Shown here: piece by piece, positions 1 to 13,260 of the stretch
Numbering within the stretch: the stretch's first letter is position 1
How the letters are laid out: each line of letters starts with the position of its first letter
Assembly: GCA_023653785.1 (NCBI GenBank)
Contig: JAMKCH010078783.1
Span: 1 to 64,000 of the forward strand
Length of the DNA: 64,000 bases
From: Ophioderma brevispina
Lineage: Eukaryota > Echinodermata > Ophiuroidea > Amphilepidida > Ophiodermatidae
Direction of reading: 5' to 3'
Position numbers and translations under genes: made by a program
Notes under the pieces: model-generated
What the model was told of the DNA's origin: nothing
The model's database searches: none
What the model saw: the letters and a program-made list of their open reading frames with translations, nothing else

Positions 1-3000
1 TTGCCACTGGGCATTGCATGTTTTTAAAACACAGACATATGTGATTGATAAGAAACAGGGTGGTTCAAATATAGGGTGGATGTATTTCAAAAAAATCAAC
101 AAGACATTTTTTGTGTATTTAATTCCATTTTCAGCATTGCATATCAGTCACAATAAATGCTTTATTTGTACCTGCTAGACAATTTTTTAGCAGTGTGAAT
201 AGTGTTTAATGCTTGTAGGACAAATTATGCTTTATACATCAGTGTATACTCAGATTTGTCTGGTTAGGTGCAGGACCCTAGTTTAAATGTGAGAAATTAC
301 CGAAGGCTTGCCTTCCATTTTTATACCCTATATATTTTATCAGGGCAATGCTGTTTAGAAGAGGACTTACACTATGACACTTTCTGGCTATACTGTATAG
401 TAATTTTATTGGGAAACTTCAATAGCAGTAAGACACTTGAGCACAGAAGTTTGCTCAATTAAAGGGTAATTTTATTTTGATCACCGGTAACAATGCAAAA
501 GTAAACAAGAGTAGGGGTATATATGTTTAGAAAGTAACTTGCTTCCAATGAAAGAAAGATCTACTCTGAAAGTAGTATGAAAATCTTTTATACATGTATT
601 ACACTTAAAAATTGAGCATAATTTTGAACACCTGTTATTTAAACCAAGGTTATTGTGAATCTCATTCTTCCTTGCTGTTGAAAGGACCTAAGTAATCCTT
701 TCTGAATCCAATTTAATTTTGATCACATATCATTCCAGAAAAGGAAAACACAAAGTTCACTGAACAAGAAAAATGCTAACTTTTTGTTTGAGCCACCCTG
801 TATATTCATGAACCACCCGTAATAAACAAGGTTGTACTTCGCTGTTTTTGGCAACATTGTAATTAAGCTTTCCAAAATGTATACTTTAATGGTCTAATGT
901 ATTGATAATGTAATACCCTGTTGAATGAAAAAAGGCACAATATTTGTTATTTTCTACAAGGGTAATAGTTTTTAGGACAACTATGAAATTGCGACCCGGA
1001 ACAGTTTTCTCAATTTTCTTTTTCGATTTCTAATGGGGGAAGATTCTCCAATATATACTCAAATTTGGAAAGAAAAAGTAAAAAATCACACTTTTTTGAC
1101 ATTTTCTTATATTTCGAAAAATTGAGCTCTATTTAAAAAAAAATGAAAAACCGTCCCTAGGCAAATGTCTTGTTCTAAAAAATAACATAAGAAATCATTG
1201 TGTAAAATTTCAAATTGTTTTTGTTATGCTGTCTGAAAATTTTGGGGAAAAAATCATGTTTTTATAGTATTTTTCTCAAAATAGGGAAAGTTTACATTAA
1301 TCTGATGCCATCCCTCGGGTTCATAGTCCATTTTCTTTCAGAATGTATACTGGTAAATACAATAATCAAATATTTGCAAAGTTACAAAACCAAAATAGTA
1401 TTGGAAACTCAGGGATGACACTGTCCTTAAGTGAAGTGTTCCAGTTTTGCTGAAAAATCGAATAGAATGTGGTGTATTTTAGAAACTAGAATACCCTTAT
1501 CATTATCTTCCTTGTTTCTAATAAACTCCACAGAAACTCATCAAAGGTGTCTTCAAGGACATAGAAAGGCAGGAGAGGAAAAACGAAACGTCGAGAATGA
1601 AGCAAACAGATAGAGCTGACCAGGTTCTCACCGAAGAACGAGACGAAGGAGAGAGAGGCTATCGCATTATCAGCAAGAAAGGCAAAAGTGATTATAGTCC
1701 AGTAAAGTAACCTTATAAACTAAGTGGCTCTCTGACATGGTTATTCTTGCCATCTGCCAGAGGAACGTAATACATGCGTAAACATCATTCCATGTGAATT
1801 GAAATGATCTGATACTGACGAAGGAGGTCAAAAGTGGACTTTACAGTTTGTGCAAACTGTGACAGCAACAGGTCTCCAAAGTGAATGGGGTGATTGATCT
1901 TTAACATTTGACATGAAAATCTAAAATTGGCAATTGTGTGGATAAAGTATTTTTTTAATTGAATCCGAAAAACAGCCATACGGATACCAAAAGAGCCGGA
2001 CATGTCAGGAAAAAGACTGCTGGTGTTGCGACTGTGAGCTTCCTCGTTGGGGTAAGTGTGGGTTACAAAGTCAATAGATGGTACAGAATTTCCAGAAGGC
2101 GCGGAGAGATCGCATGAACAGAAAAGCGTATGAAATACAGAGAAATCTAGAAAAATCATGAGAATAGAGCTGGTAGTAATATTTGGTCTTTAGCAATTAT
2201 ATTGATAATGATGAATTTCGTGTGTATTGTCCACCCCTTATTAGCATCAATAGCAGATAGCAGTTGGTCCCTGACTCAATATTATTGAAAGGCCCATGAT
2301 GTGGAAGTGCACTTTGAAGTTTTTGTTGGAATTTTGCTCTCGGGAATTTTGCTCTCGGGAATTTTGCTCTCAAGAATTTTGCTTTGAAATTAGTGTCAAT
2401 GTGAGCAAGTCCAGTCTGATGGTTAAGCGCTAGTAGACGTTTATTTCAGGCTTTTGAAATGACAAATATGTTTTGAAGACTTGTGTGGTCACTCACAGCT
2501 GTTCAGACGTAATTCCAGTTTTCTTTAATATAAGCAATGTTATGCAGAGGTGACACAATTAATCCATGGGCATCAATCCAGGGGAGGGGGGTGGAGAGAT
2601 GAGGGGACAGTCCCCCAACAGTTTGTGGGTGGGGACCCCTGATTTGTACAATAAGGCCTCCCACCCCGCTAGGATTCTGTTGAAAAGATAAGACATGCAA
2701 ACCAATAACACACATGGTGTTCCCAGACCATTTTCAATGGGGGTGTTGCCGCCAAAACTGTCCCAAGACGACATGATTTTTAAAAAGTTTGGGTTCACTG
2801 CTTAGACGGGTACACCAAATTTTTTGCTGATGGTCAAAATCTGAAGGGGAAGATTTTTACACATAAAAACACAATTCATCAAGAAAATTTTGGTCCTCAT
2901 ATATTACCCCCCACACCATTTAGTAGCAAACTGATGCCCATGCTGCCATCTGACATAAAGAGGGGCATGCATAAGTTATCAAATACGCGCAACACGGCGG

Positions 3001-3129
3001 TTCCTCGCAAACCCCAACCAAGTCTAGCCTTCTTTCGCGCTTAACTGTAAGACAAAAAGCGCACACCAGAGTGGAACTGTGCAAGTACAGGGGTCCCCAA
3101 AAGTTGTTCCAGCAGATAAACTCCACTTA

Positions 3130-3960
3130 ACTAGTTTCCTTACCACGATTTCATTGGACACCCCATAGGGTCACGACACAACATTTTCCATTGTGCGATA
3201 GTAATCTTGCAAGTTGAAACCCCCCCCCCCCCCCGAGCATAAGTCAGATATGTGTAGGAGTAGCCACCCCTGGTTTTGCAGTTATTCTTACTTCCTGCTG
3301 TTCATTTGACACCACCCCAGGGTCACAACATTTTCCATGGTGGAGATATAATCATGAGAAGTCCTCAACAAGAGCTATACACTAAGAGTTTAGGAAGTAG
3401 CACCCCCTGGGTTTGCATTGGATGATAGTATTCTACTACCTCTCACCTCTTTCATTTGACAACCACACTAGGGTCACCACATTTGCGTTGGGGAGATATT
3501 AATCTTGAAATGTCCCCCACATGAGCAAAAGTAAGGACGTTTAGGAGTAGCACCCCGGGTTTGCATTTATAGTATTCTATTACCTTCTCAACTCTTTAAT
3601 TTTGATACCACCATAGAGGTATAACATCTCCGTTTGGGAGATTTCAATCTGAAATGTCCCGCATGAGCACAAGTAAGAGACGTTAGGAGTAGCACCCCGG
3701 GTGTGCATTTATAGTATTCTATACTTTCCACTCTTTCATTGAACCACCATAGAGGCACAAATCTCGTTTGGAGAATTAATCGGAAATGTCCCCAACATAA
3801 TCATAACCAAGAGATGGTTAGAGTAGCAACACAGGAGGTTGCTTTATGTATGCTTTAGTTCCTTGCCTTTCATTTGCACCACCCCAGGGGTCACAACATT
3901 TTCCATTGTCGAGATATTAATCATGAGAAGTCATGCAAAAATCACGTAAAATTCACTAAA
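3130..3960. repeat. ~165 bp tandem repeat inside left palindrome arm
   Basis: About five degenerate copies of a unit that contains a TTTCATTTGACACCACC-like segment, then GGGTCACAACATTT, GGAGATATTAATC, and GGAGTAGCACCCCGGGT followed by GCATTTATAGTATTCTA. Copies are diverged by indels. No coding potential is seen. Confidence 0.75.
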
Positions 3961-4789
3961 ATAGTAAATATGAAACAAATTTATTCAATTGGCAACACTA
4001 TTTTTGAAAAAAACATGTGACCACATTTTAAATTGAGTCCACACGGGGTCCCGGAAAGAAAGATGAAATGCACCAATTTGGTATTTCACATTTGCCAAGA
4101 ATGTAAACAGCCTGGCAACCCAAAAGACTGACCAGAAACTAGAAAAACTATTTTCAATTAAAACATGGGACTGATTAGCATATGAGTTAATACCTTTGTT
4201 GTGGTGGACTACACACCCCCTTTTGATAGTCTTGGTTTGAACACCTGTTTTGTACACCACCAAATCAAACAACAGCCATATAATGCCCATAAGCACATGC
4301 TAACCTAATTTATTGTAAGTAACCAACTCTGTACATCAAATTCTTTTTGAAGGTGTAGTATTTCACAATGACCATTGACAACCTGAGAAAATTTGGTTGA
4401 AATGGACCTAGCATTTATGGCTGTGTTGATTTGGTGTGTGGTACCCAAAACAGGTGTACAAAACAAGACTTATCAAAAGGGGGGGGGTGGGGGAGTACAC
4501 CACAACAAACGGTATTAACATCAATATGGTTAGATCAGTGCCCATGTTTTAATTGAAATAGTTTTTTTTCTCGTTCTGGTCATTCTTTTGGGTTGCCAGG
4601 CTGTTTAACATTCTTGGAAATGTGAAAATACGCAAATTGTGCATTCTAGCTTTTTTTTCTGACCCCGTAGGGACTCAAATTGAATATTTAAAAGTGGTCA
4701 CATGTTTTTTTTCACAAATAGTGTGGCCAAATTGAATAAAGTTTCATATTTCTAAATTTAGTGAATTTTAAGGGTTTTTTGCAGACTTC

Positions 4790-5640
4790 TCATGATTAAT
4801 ATCTCTACAATGGAAAATTGTTGTGACCCCTGGGGTGCGGTGTTTCAAATTGAAAAGAGCAGGAAATAAAGAATTACTATAAAATGCAAACCGGGGGTCT
4901 ACTCCTAACCATATCTTGGTTATGATTATGTTGGGGGACATTTCAAGATTAAATATCTCCCAACGGAAGAGGAAGATGTTGGGACCTCTATGGTGGGTAT
5001 CAAATGAAAGAGTGAGAGAGTATAGAATACTATAAATGAAACCCGGGGGTGCTACTCCTAAACGTTCTTATTGTGCTCATTGTGGGGGACATTTCAAGAT
5101 GGATTCTCCCAAACGGAAGATGTTATGACCTCTAGGGTGGTATCACATGAAAGAGTGAGAAGTATAGAATACTTATAAATGCAAACCCGGGGGTGATTGC
5201 TCACTCCGAAACGTCTCTTACTTGTGCGAATGTGGGGGACATTTCAAGAGTAATATATCACCAACGCAAATGTGTGACCCCTAGGGTGGTGGTCAAAGGA
5301 AAGAGTGAGAGGTATAGATAGAATACTATCAAAAATGCCAACACGGGGGTCGTACTCTAAAAATATCTTAGTTATGCTCGTGTTGAGGACTTCTCATGAT
5401 TAATATCTCCACCCTGGAAAAATGTTGGACCCCTGGGTGGTGTCAATGAAAAAAGAGCAGGAAGTAAAGAATAAATGCAAAAACAGGGGTGCTACTCCTA
5501 AAACATATTGACTTATGCTCGGGGGGGGGGGGGGTTCAACTTGCAAGATTAATATCTGCACAATGGAAAATGTTTGTGACCCCTAGGGTGGTGTCAAATG
5601 ATAATAGTGGAAGTAAGTAAAACTGTTAAGTGGCGTTTAT
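4790..5640. repeat. Mirror copy of the ~165 bp tandem repeat in the right palindrome arm
   Basis: This is the inverted counterpart of the array at 3,130-3,960. It shows GATTAATATCTCC, GTTGTGACCCCT, a TGGTGTCAAATGAAAGAGTG-like segment and ACCCGGGGGTGCTACTCCTA in repeating order. The order of units mirrors the left arm, which supports one palindrome rather than two independent arrays. Confidence 0.75.
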
Positions 5641-8600
5641 CTGCTTGAACACTTTTTGGGGGACACCGGACTTGCACGGTGCAACTCTGGTGTGCTGCTT
5701 TTTGTCTTACAGTTAAGGCGAAAGAGAAACAAGAAAGAAAGCGAGACTTGTGGTTCGAGAACCGCTTGTTGCAGTAAGTGATAAAACTTCATGATGACCC
5801 TATATGTCAGATGGCAGAGAATGGGCAATCAGTTGCTACTAATGGTGTGGGGGGATATATGAGGACCAAAATTATTCATGCAATGGGTTTTAGTGTAAGT
5901 AAAATAAAATCTTCCCCTTCAGATTTTCGAACACCATCGCAAAAAAAATTGGTGTCCCGGCGGGGCAGCGCAGGAACACAACTTTTTAAAAATCTGTCGG
6001 CAGGGACAGTTTTGCCGGGCACACCCCCATGAAAAGGTGTCTGAACGCCAGTTTATGGTGGAAGGATTATCTTTTCAACAGCACATAGCGGGGTGCGTAG
6101 GACTTAGTAAAATCATGGTCCCCACCCACAAACGTTGGGGACATTGTCCCCTCATCTATCACCCCCCCTCCCCTGGATTGATGCACATGGATTGAATTGG
6201 TCACCTCTGCAGAAAATGTTAATAAGTAAAAGAAAAAAGAGAATCGGCTGAAACCGCTTGTGAGTGACAACACACTGTCTTCAAAACATTTATTTGTCTT
6301 TCCAAAAGCTGAAAATAAAACGTCTAAATAGCGCTAACATCGAATGAATTGCTTACATTGATACTAATTTTCAAAGCAACCTTCTGAGGAGCAAACATTC
6401 ACCGAGAGCAAAATTCCCGAGGAGCAAAATTACCAATAGAAAAATTCAAAGTGCACTGCCAATCATGGCTGCGAATATCTGATCAGGGAACCCACTGCTT
6501 ATCATGCTATTGATGATGCTTATAAGGTTGAAAAGGACACAAGAAAATTCATCATTTCAATATAATTGCTTAAGAAAAAATATTACTAGCAACTCTATTC
6601 TTATGATTTTTCTTCGATTTCTCTGTATTTCATACGCTTTCTTTAAGTACGATCTTCGCGGCCTTCTGGAATTGCATTTGTACCCAAGGGGGCATTTATT
6701 GACTTTGTAACCACCACAACTACCCCAAGAGGAAGCTAACGAGTCGCAAACCCAGCAAGTGCTTACTGAACATGTCGGCATTTTGTATCAGTATGGCTTT
6801 GTTTTACAATTAAAAATTACTTATCAATCACAAATGTCAGTGTAGATGTTTCTGTCAAATGTAAAGATCAATCACCACATTCACTTTGGAAGACCTGTTG
6901 CTGGTTCAAAGTTGCACAATTGTAAGAGTCACTTGAACTGTCCTTCGTCAGTATCAGACATATTTCAATCAATGGAATGACTGTTTAAGATGTTTCCGTT
7001 CTCTGGCAGATGAGAAGAATTAAAATGTCAGAGAGCACTTAGTTAAAGGTATACTTTAATGGGACATAATCACTTGTCTTGCTGGCTGATAATGCGATAG
7101 CCTCTCTCTCCCTTCGGTCTCTTTCATTCGGTGAGAACCTTGGTCAGCTCTATATGTGGCTTCAGTCCTCGACGGTTTCGGTTTTTTTAATCTCCTGCTT
7201 TCTAGCCTTTGACGACACCTTTTTCTGAGTTCTGTGGAGTATTGAAACAAAGTAAAAGATAATGATAAGGGATTCTAGTTTATAAATACACAGAACAAAT
7301 GTATATATTTTCAGAGCAAAACTGGAAACACTTCACTTAAGGACAGTGTCAGCCCTGACGTTTCCAAAGTATCTATTTTGGTTTGTAACCTTTGACCAAC
7401 ATTGATATTGTATGTAAAAGTATACATTTCTAGAAAGAAAATTGGACGATGTGATGGAACCCGATTTGATGCGCATCAGGATTAATGTTAAACTTCGTAT
7501 TTTGAGAAAAAATTACTATAAAAAAACAGATTTTGCCCCAAAATTTTAAGATTTTTATTTTTTTTATTTTTTTTAATTGTATTGTTTCTTATGCTTATTT
7601 TTAGAACAAGAAAATTGTCTAGGGACGGTTTTTCATTTTTTGTAAATAGCGCTCATTTTTCGAAATATCAGGAAAAAATGTCAAAAAAGTGTGATTTTTA
7701 ATTTTCTTTTCCAAAAATTTGAGGAGATATTGGAGAATCTTTCATAGAAATCGAAAAATGAAAATTGAGAAAATGTGCCTGGCTGCATTTCATAAGTTGG
7801 TCCTAAAAACTATGACATGGTAGAAATAACAAATATGTGCCTTGTTTCATTCAACCGACGTATTACATGTAATCAATACCATTCTAGACCATTAAGTATA
7901 CATTTTTGGAAAGATTATATTACAATGTGCCAAAAAACAGCCTAAGTACAACCTTGTTATCAGGGTGGGTCAGAAAGAAAGACAGGGGTGAAACAACCAA
8001 AAAGTTAGCATTTTTGTCATGGTGAACTGTTGTGGTTTCCTTCTGACATGGAATATGTAGTTCGACCAATAAATATGGATTCAGAAAAGTATTGCTTAGG
8101 CCCTTCAACCAAGCAAGGAAGATGAGTCCAATACCTTGTGTTAAATATACGGGGTGGTCAAAATTATGCTCATTTTTAAGTGTAAAATACTGTATAAAGA
8201 TTTCATACTAATTTTCAGAGTAGATATTTTCCTGGTCATTGGAACGCAGTTACTTGTTCTAAACATTATTTAACCCATATCTTGTGTACTTTTGAGGGTA
8301 CAGGTGATCAGTAATAAAATTACCCTGTAATTGAGCAAAACGTCTGGGGCTCAGGTTTCTTAATGCGATGGAAGGTGACAATGGAAATATTACTAATTAC
8401 AGGTATAGCCAGAAAAGTATATAGTGTAAGCCTTTCTAAAACCAGCATTCTGATAAATCAATTCGTGGTGATAAATGGAAGGCACTCCTTCTGTATCTAA
8501 ATTAAATACGTTACGGCACATACCAAGAAAAAATTCGAGGATACACTGATGTATAAGCAGAATTTGTCCTACAACATTATTATTAAAAACATATTCACAC

Positions 8601-8786
8601 TTCTAAAAAATTGTCTACAGGTACAAACTAAAGCATTGATTGTGACTGATAAGCATGCTGAAAATGAATTAAATACACAAAAACATGTCTGAAATACATA
8701 CCACACCTTATACATTTGAACCACCCTGTATATAAACATATTCAAATATTTTTGGTTTTAAAACATTGCATGACCAGTGCAAAATA

Positions 8787-9780
8787 ACAGTCTCAAGTGT
8801 TGTATAACAAGATTAAGACATGTTTACCGATTGTGACTAGGGACACAACTAGAGTTTAGAAAGGTCACAATTTTTTCCGCCTGTCTAATTTTACTCATCC
8901 TGATAAAGCATGTGTTTGCGGAATTTGCATCTTTAGGTATTCAAAAAGCTTATAAAGAGAATTATTCCGTACGTAAATTACTTTTTCAGGACAAAGGTTC
9001 CGAAATTTGGTGTATTTTCAGGTTTTTATGGTAAGTCTAGGCTGGCTCCTCCACGAACTGCTCCTCCACCGACTCCACCAGGGACATCTTGGACAATTTT
9101 AAAATGTGTTAACTTTGCGAGTAATCCATTCAATGAAATGGGATTGTTGCTTAAAGAAAGAACAAAAATTTAACACAAAATCGGAGCACCATTTTGGTCA
9201 TACATATCAGTACTTCCTGAAAATGTTACTTTGAACCTAAATTTGTGGGACAAATGTACTATCTCCACATATTTGACAGACCACCTTATGAAATGCGACC
9301 TCCTAGCGAAGGGGGGGGACGATTGCTATCGTAGGAAGTTAAACCTTACCTTTAACGTATTTTTGGAGTATCTGTCTGAATGTGACCAAATTTGCGAAAA
9401 TTGAAATTGAGAAAAATCTGTGTTTTAGTAAAAGTGACTTTCATGCCATTCAAGCTGTCTCTTTCTCAAAAAATTATCTTTATAATTCAAAAGTGATTGA
9501 AAAAACATCTTATGAAATTGAATCAAAAATCTTTGTGTCTAACTCAAGAAATCAGAAGAAATGAAATTTCATCGGTCCAAGTAGCACTTTTTTCAATTTT
9601 CAAATTTATTTGTTTTTCCAAGATGCGCGTGTTCGCGCAAACGTCACATTAAAACACACACGCGCTTCATTACGCAGCAAAAATTCACCATGCGAGACGC
9701 AATGCTGCCCTTGCGCCTGACAGGCCGTTTAAAATATGCTTAAATTCCCGGCAAAACAGCATGGGCAATTTGGTAAGCAG
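8787..9780. other. Unique AT-rich sequence, no gene seen
   Basis: No exon with convincing splice sites, RNA gene or repeat was recognised here. The 60-codon opening at 9,382-9,564 has no splice or homology support. Confidence 0.5.
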
Positions 9781-9781
9781 G

Positions 9782-10394
9782 CATGTAGCCAGTGCGGGGG
9801 GGTCGAATCGGGGAAAGTTCCTGGTAGTGCAAAACAAATGTCCCATTGCAGGCAAAAATATCCCATGTGCAGGGCAAGAGTCGAAAAGGGTTGATTCAAC
9901 ATGAATATGCACATTTTACTTACCGATTTCTTGCACCACTGGCTATGCCGGGGGGGGGGGGGGGGTTGTATCAACACAATGACCATTACAGGACGTGCCA
10001 CGACATCGGTCCCATGTTCAGCCCTTCCTGGTATATCAAATGAACCTTTTTTCATCCAATTTTGGTATAGCAATGGGTCTTTTTTTCAAATTTTCTGAAA
10101 AATTTGTTGGAAAATTCCATTTTCTCAATCGGAAAACAAATTTTCTAAAAATTGTTGGAAAGTAGTCAAATGTCCTCATCTGAAGCAAAATGTCCAAAAA
10201 TTTGCTTAAAATGTCAAATTCTTTGGTGAAAATGCAAATTTGGGTTAAATTTTGCCCAAATTGCACCCCTCTGGTATAGCTATGGGTCATCTTTTTTGGA
10301 AAAAATGGTATAGCTATGGGGTCTACTTCCAGAGTCGCGGAAGCACGTCCCTACACCACCCAAAGTTTAGACTCCCCCGGGGCTATGCCACTGT
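9782..10394. mobile_element. Possible non-autonomous DNA transposon with CAGTGGCATAGCC-like ends
   Basis: The left edge reads GCATGTAGCCAGTGCGGGGG and the right edge, reverse-complemented, reads CAGTGGCATAGCCCCGGGGG. Both are GTAGCCA/GCATAGCC plus G-run ends of a kind common in hAT-like non-autonomous elements. A third similar motif (CACTGGCTATGCCGGGG) lies internally near 9,935, followed by a poly-G tract. The interior holds repeats around 'ggtatagcaatgggtc' and 'ggtatagctatgggtc'. No transposase frame is present. Target-site duplications were not clear. Confidence 0.35.
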
Positions 10395-11127
10395 AGGTTA
10401 GAAATAATCAAAATACAAGTTACTCTCTCTGGTTTGCATTGATTTAGAAGGGTATTATTCATTCGGTCCAAAATCTTAATTGGGGGGGGGGGGGATAGTC
10501 TATGAGTATTTCATGTTCAAAATGGTGCCAAATTCTACGTATCCGGAAATCCATGTAAGCCAGAACAGCATGTCTCAGATTGGGGCTTGCTGAAATTGTT
10601 AATTTATCAAGGGCAGTCAGTATGCAGCGCTACAGTGATTGGGTATTGGGTGTGCTGCACTGATGGCACAGTCTACAGAGAAATAGGGAAGAATCTGACT
10701 TGAAAAAAGCAAAGACTCCGAAAGTGTTGAGAACTAATTTTCGTACCTAGCCGTGTGCGTAGATGGGCTATGTCTTGTATTTGGGCGATTTCTCTTCTTT
10801 ACACAGCAGATTGCAAAATCGGCTGTGTTGTTTTACTAGCATTTCGGTTTATTTCTTCTTCTTGGTCAACTGCTTATAGCTCAGAAATGGCCTCTTACTT
10901 GAAAATTAGTGACCAGATTTGCCCAAATGACCCCGATCAGCGAACCATCACCTGCCACTGAATTTGACCCCAAATTGAAACCTTTGACCTCACCACAGGG
11001 GTCAAATTGTATTTAATGGCAAAAATCTTCTACAAGGATTATGCGTTATCAACTAAATCTTTCAGAGGAAACCACTGACCCAGGCTTCATACCTAGGGTG
11101 TTCAAGGATAAAGCGTCAAAAGGGTCA
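10395..11127. other. Intergenic sequence, start of GGTCA-rich zone
   Basis: No gene is recognised. From about 10,920 onward the sequence becomes rich in TGACC/GGTCA words that continue to 13.3 kb. A short poly-G run lies near 10,482. Confidence 0.45.
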
Positions 11128-11497
11128 TTAAAGGCCGACTCAGAGATTTCCCGATGAGGGCGCACTAATTTTTCCAAACCAACTCGGGTTTTTTTGGCCA
11201 AATATTACAAATGCGTGTCCATATACTATCACTGTGTGTGTGAAATAACCTTAAAGCTCAAATCAAAGTTCTTCTACGAAAACAACCTTTGTTATAAAAT
11301 TCCGGATCCGAAAATGTTGTTATACACAGTATCTATGGCAACGTAGGTATACATAAAGGTTACTGCACCAAAATGAAAAATCGATTAATCGTAAACTTGG
11401 AATTGGGTATTCTAGGCTACTATTTTAGTTCTAGAGGACTATTTTAATTAATACACGAAAAAGGTTTTATTTCCAAAATCTCTGCATCCGCCTTTAA
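11128..11497. mobile_element. TTAA-flanked MITE, family A, copy 1
   Basis: The left end is TTAA followed by AGGCCGACTCAGAGATTTCC. The right end is GAGATTTT-like sequence ending GCCTTTAA, so both ends carry inverted AGGC...GCCT termini and TTAA. Length is 370 bp, with no coding capacity. Two further copies with the same ends and similar length lie at 40,797-41,137 and 49,557-49,907. TTAA target duplication is typical of piggyBac and some Kolobok elements; which superfamily is an inference. This is the only copy with a clean TTAA on both sides. Confidence 0.8.
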
Positions 11498-11739
11498 GGG
11501 GTCATTTCCGGTCCTGAAAGCCAAAGTATGCCATTTAATTGGCAAAAACATATCTTCTTCTACAGGAATAAGGAGTCAAAAGGTATTATTCAGGGGTCAC
11601 TTCGAGTCAAAAACCAAAAATATTTAAATATTCAAAAATTTTAAATAACTCAAAACGTTAACCTACGCAGAGTTGGACATGACCTTCAGATATGCAATGT
11701 ATGCTTAGCCAATGTATGCAAGGTATTTTTATTTTGGGG

Positions 11740-12300
11740 GGTCAAAGGTCATTTACAGGTTCATTTCCGGTTACTTTCCTTTCTGGATAACAACTTTAAG
11801 GAATTTTATCTCCAGAACTAAAGCATAGCAGAAGTTTTATTTGAACTGGAACAATGCATTTGTTGTGTACATTAGGTTTTTTTTATACCACGGATCAAAG
11901 GTCATTAAGGGGGTCAAAAGTTCAATTTTGCTCAAAAAATGTAAACTAAGACCAAATTGGCATATCTCAGCCTATAGAGACAGATAAAGGCCTGTATTGC
12001 TACCAGTTGAGGTAACATTAATGGTAGGGAGGTCATGATAGTCTAGACCCCAAAGGTCAAAGGTCAAATCTAACCACAAGCTCCGATTGAGATGAAAATT
12101 TAAGAATTTTTATCTCCAGAACTAAGAATAGCAATTTTTTTCCTTTGTAATGGAACAATGCATTTCCCAGTGTACATGGATGATTTTAATATCGGGTCAA
12201 ATGTTCATTAAGGGGTCAAAAAGTCAATTTTGCCAAAAAAGCTAAACAATAAGACACTAAAATTGACTATGTTCAGCCTATAGAAGACAAATAAAGCCTG
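11740..12300. repeat. Two tandem ~310 bp copies with GGTCAAAGGTCA motifs
   Basis: The unit contains TTATCTCCAGAACTAA, then GGAACAATGCATTT, GTCATTAAGGGGTCAAA and TCAGCCTATAGA, and occurs twice (about 11,798-12,000 and 12,107-12,300). Between the copies is a perfect AGGTCA-A-AGGTCA at 12,054-12,066. No protein coding seen. Confidence 0.7.
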
Positions 12301-12329
12301 GTTTAAAGAAGCTCTTCAGATTCCTTCAC

Positions 12330-13260
12330 CACCCCAATTGTGTTGCCATGGGGTCAACGGTCAGGGTCATAGTGACCCCATCGGCTGGTACCAGTGCCTA
12401 GGGGCCACAGAGCTCTGTTGTTTCTTCTTGTTCCCACTTTGTTCAAAAATGCTACCGTGCCAGATGCTGGTCGGATTTTTATTGAAACCAAGAATGGCAC
12501 AAGAAACTTGACCACGTTTCTATAGGGTGGTGTAAACAGTTAACCATAGGGGGCACGTAGGGTCAACAGCGGTCATGTCGCGTAACCCCCTTTTCCTTCT
12601 TATCCCACGGTTTGCATGTGCTATTGATGCCATTCGGTCACAAGGTTTGCAGGGGAATGGCCATATGGGGTTTGTACAAAGATTTTTAACCACGTCATTT
12701 CAGGGGTCAAAAAGGGGAAGTCTCGCTAACCACTATTAAATATTCCAAAATGCTACTAGTGTTACCAAGTTAACGTGAACTTGACCAAGGACATCGTCTC
12801 CGATAACCCCTGGACCCAAGTGCCATAGAGGGCGTGTACAATGTGGGATTCAAAGTCACCTCGCAGTGGGGTCAGTACAGTTCAGTGCGCTAACCTACTT
12901 TTGGCTGTTTCTGCCCAATATCAATTGCTATAATCACTGAGACTTGGTCAGAAGACCACTGACCAAGGACCATATGGGGTGTTTACGATTAGGGTTAAAG
13001 GTCATGCAGGGGGTCAACTGAGGTCAAATCGCTTCTTACCCTCTTTTTGTTGTTTATGCCACCAAATCATTTGCACAAAATCACTAGACTTGGGTCAGAA
13101 GAACCGCTGAACCCAAGGCCCCATATGGGGTGTACACAGGATTTGGGTCAAAGGTCACGCAGGGGTAATTACAGGTCAGTCGCTATATCCTCCTATTTGC
13201 GTCTGCCACAAATCATTGCTATAATGTCATTTTGTGGTAATTTTGACATTTTGGATAATA
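12330..13260. repeat. ~140 bp degenerate tandem array
   Basis: Several diverged units share a CTTGGTCAGAAGACC-like segment, ACCAAGG, CATATGGGGTGTTTAC, GGTCAAAGGTCATGCAGGGG and a pyrimidine-rich stretch ending CAAATCATTGC. The last two copies (from about 12,940 and 13,085) are clearest; earlier ones near 12,540 and 12,800 are weaker. The array directly precedes the 8.3 kb minisatellite block. Confidence 0.65.

Larger units (their letters stand above)
1..8786. repeat. Large imperfect palindrome, ~4.3 kb arms
   Basis: The first bases of the window (ttgccactgggcattgcatg) reappear reverse-complemented near 8,765-8,785, and the match can be followed inward through the whole block. Examples are the CTCGGGAATTTTGCTC repeats at 2,330-2,390 against 6,370-6,440, the poly-C at 3,220 against the poly-G at 5,520, and the TTGGGTTGCCAGGCTG segment near 4,590 against its complement near 4,115. 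The arms meet around a ~100 bp non-matching spacer (about 4,285-4,400). Arms differ by many small indels and substitutions. The left arm reaches base 1, so the palindrome may continue outside the window. It holds no recognisable gene. It could be a real inverted duplication or foldback element, or a fold-over artefact of a long read; the sequence alone does not decide. Confidence 0.9.

Noticed and set aside
1785..2159. 124-codon minus-strand opening in the left palindrome arm
   Set aside because: No recognised domain, and the mirrored copy in the right arm does not keep the frame.
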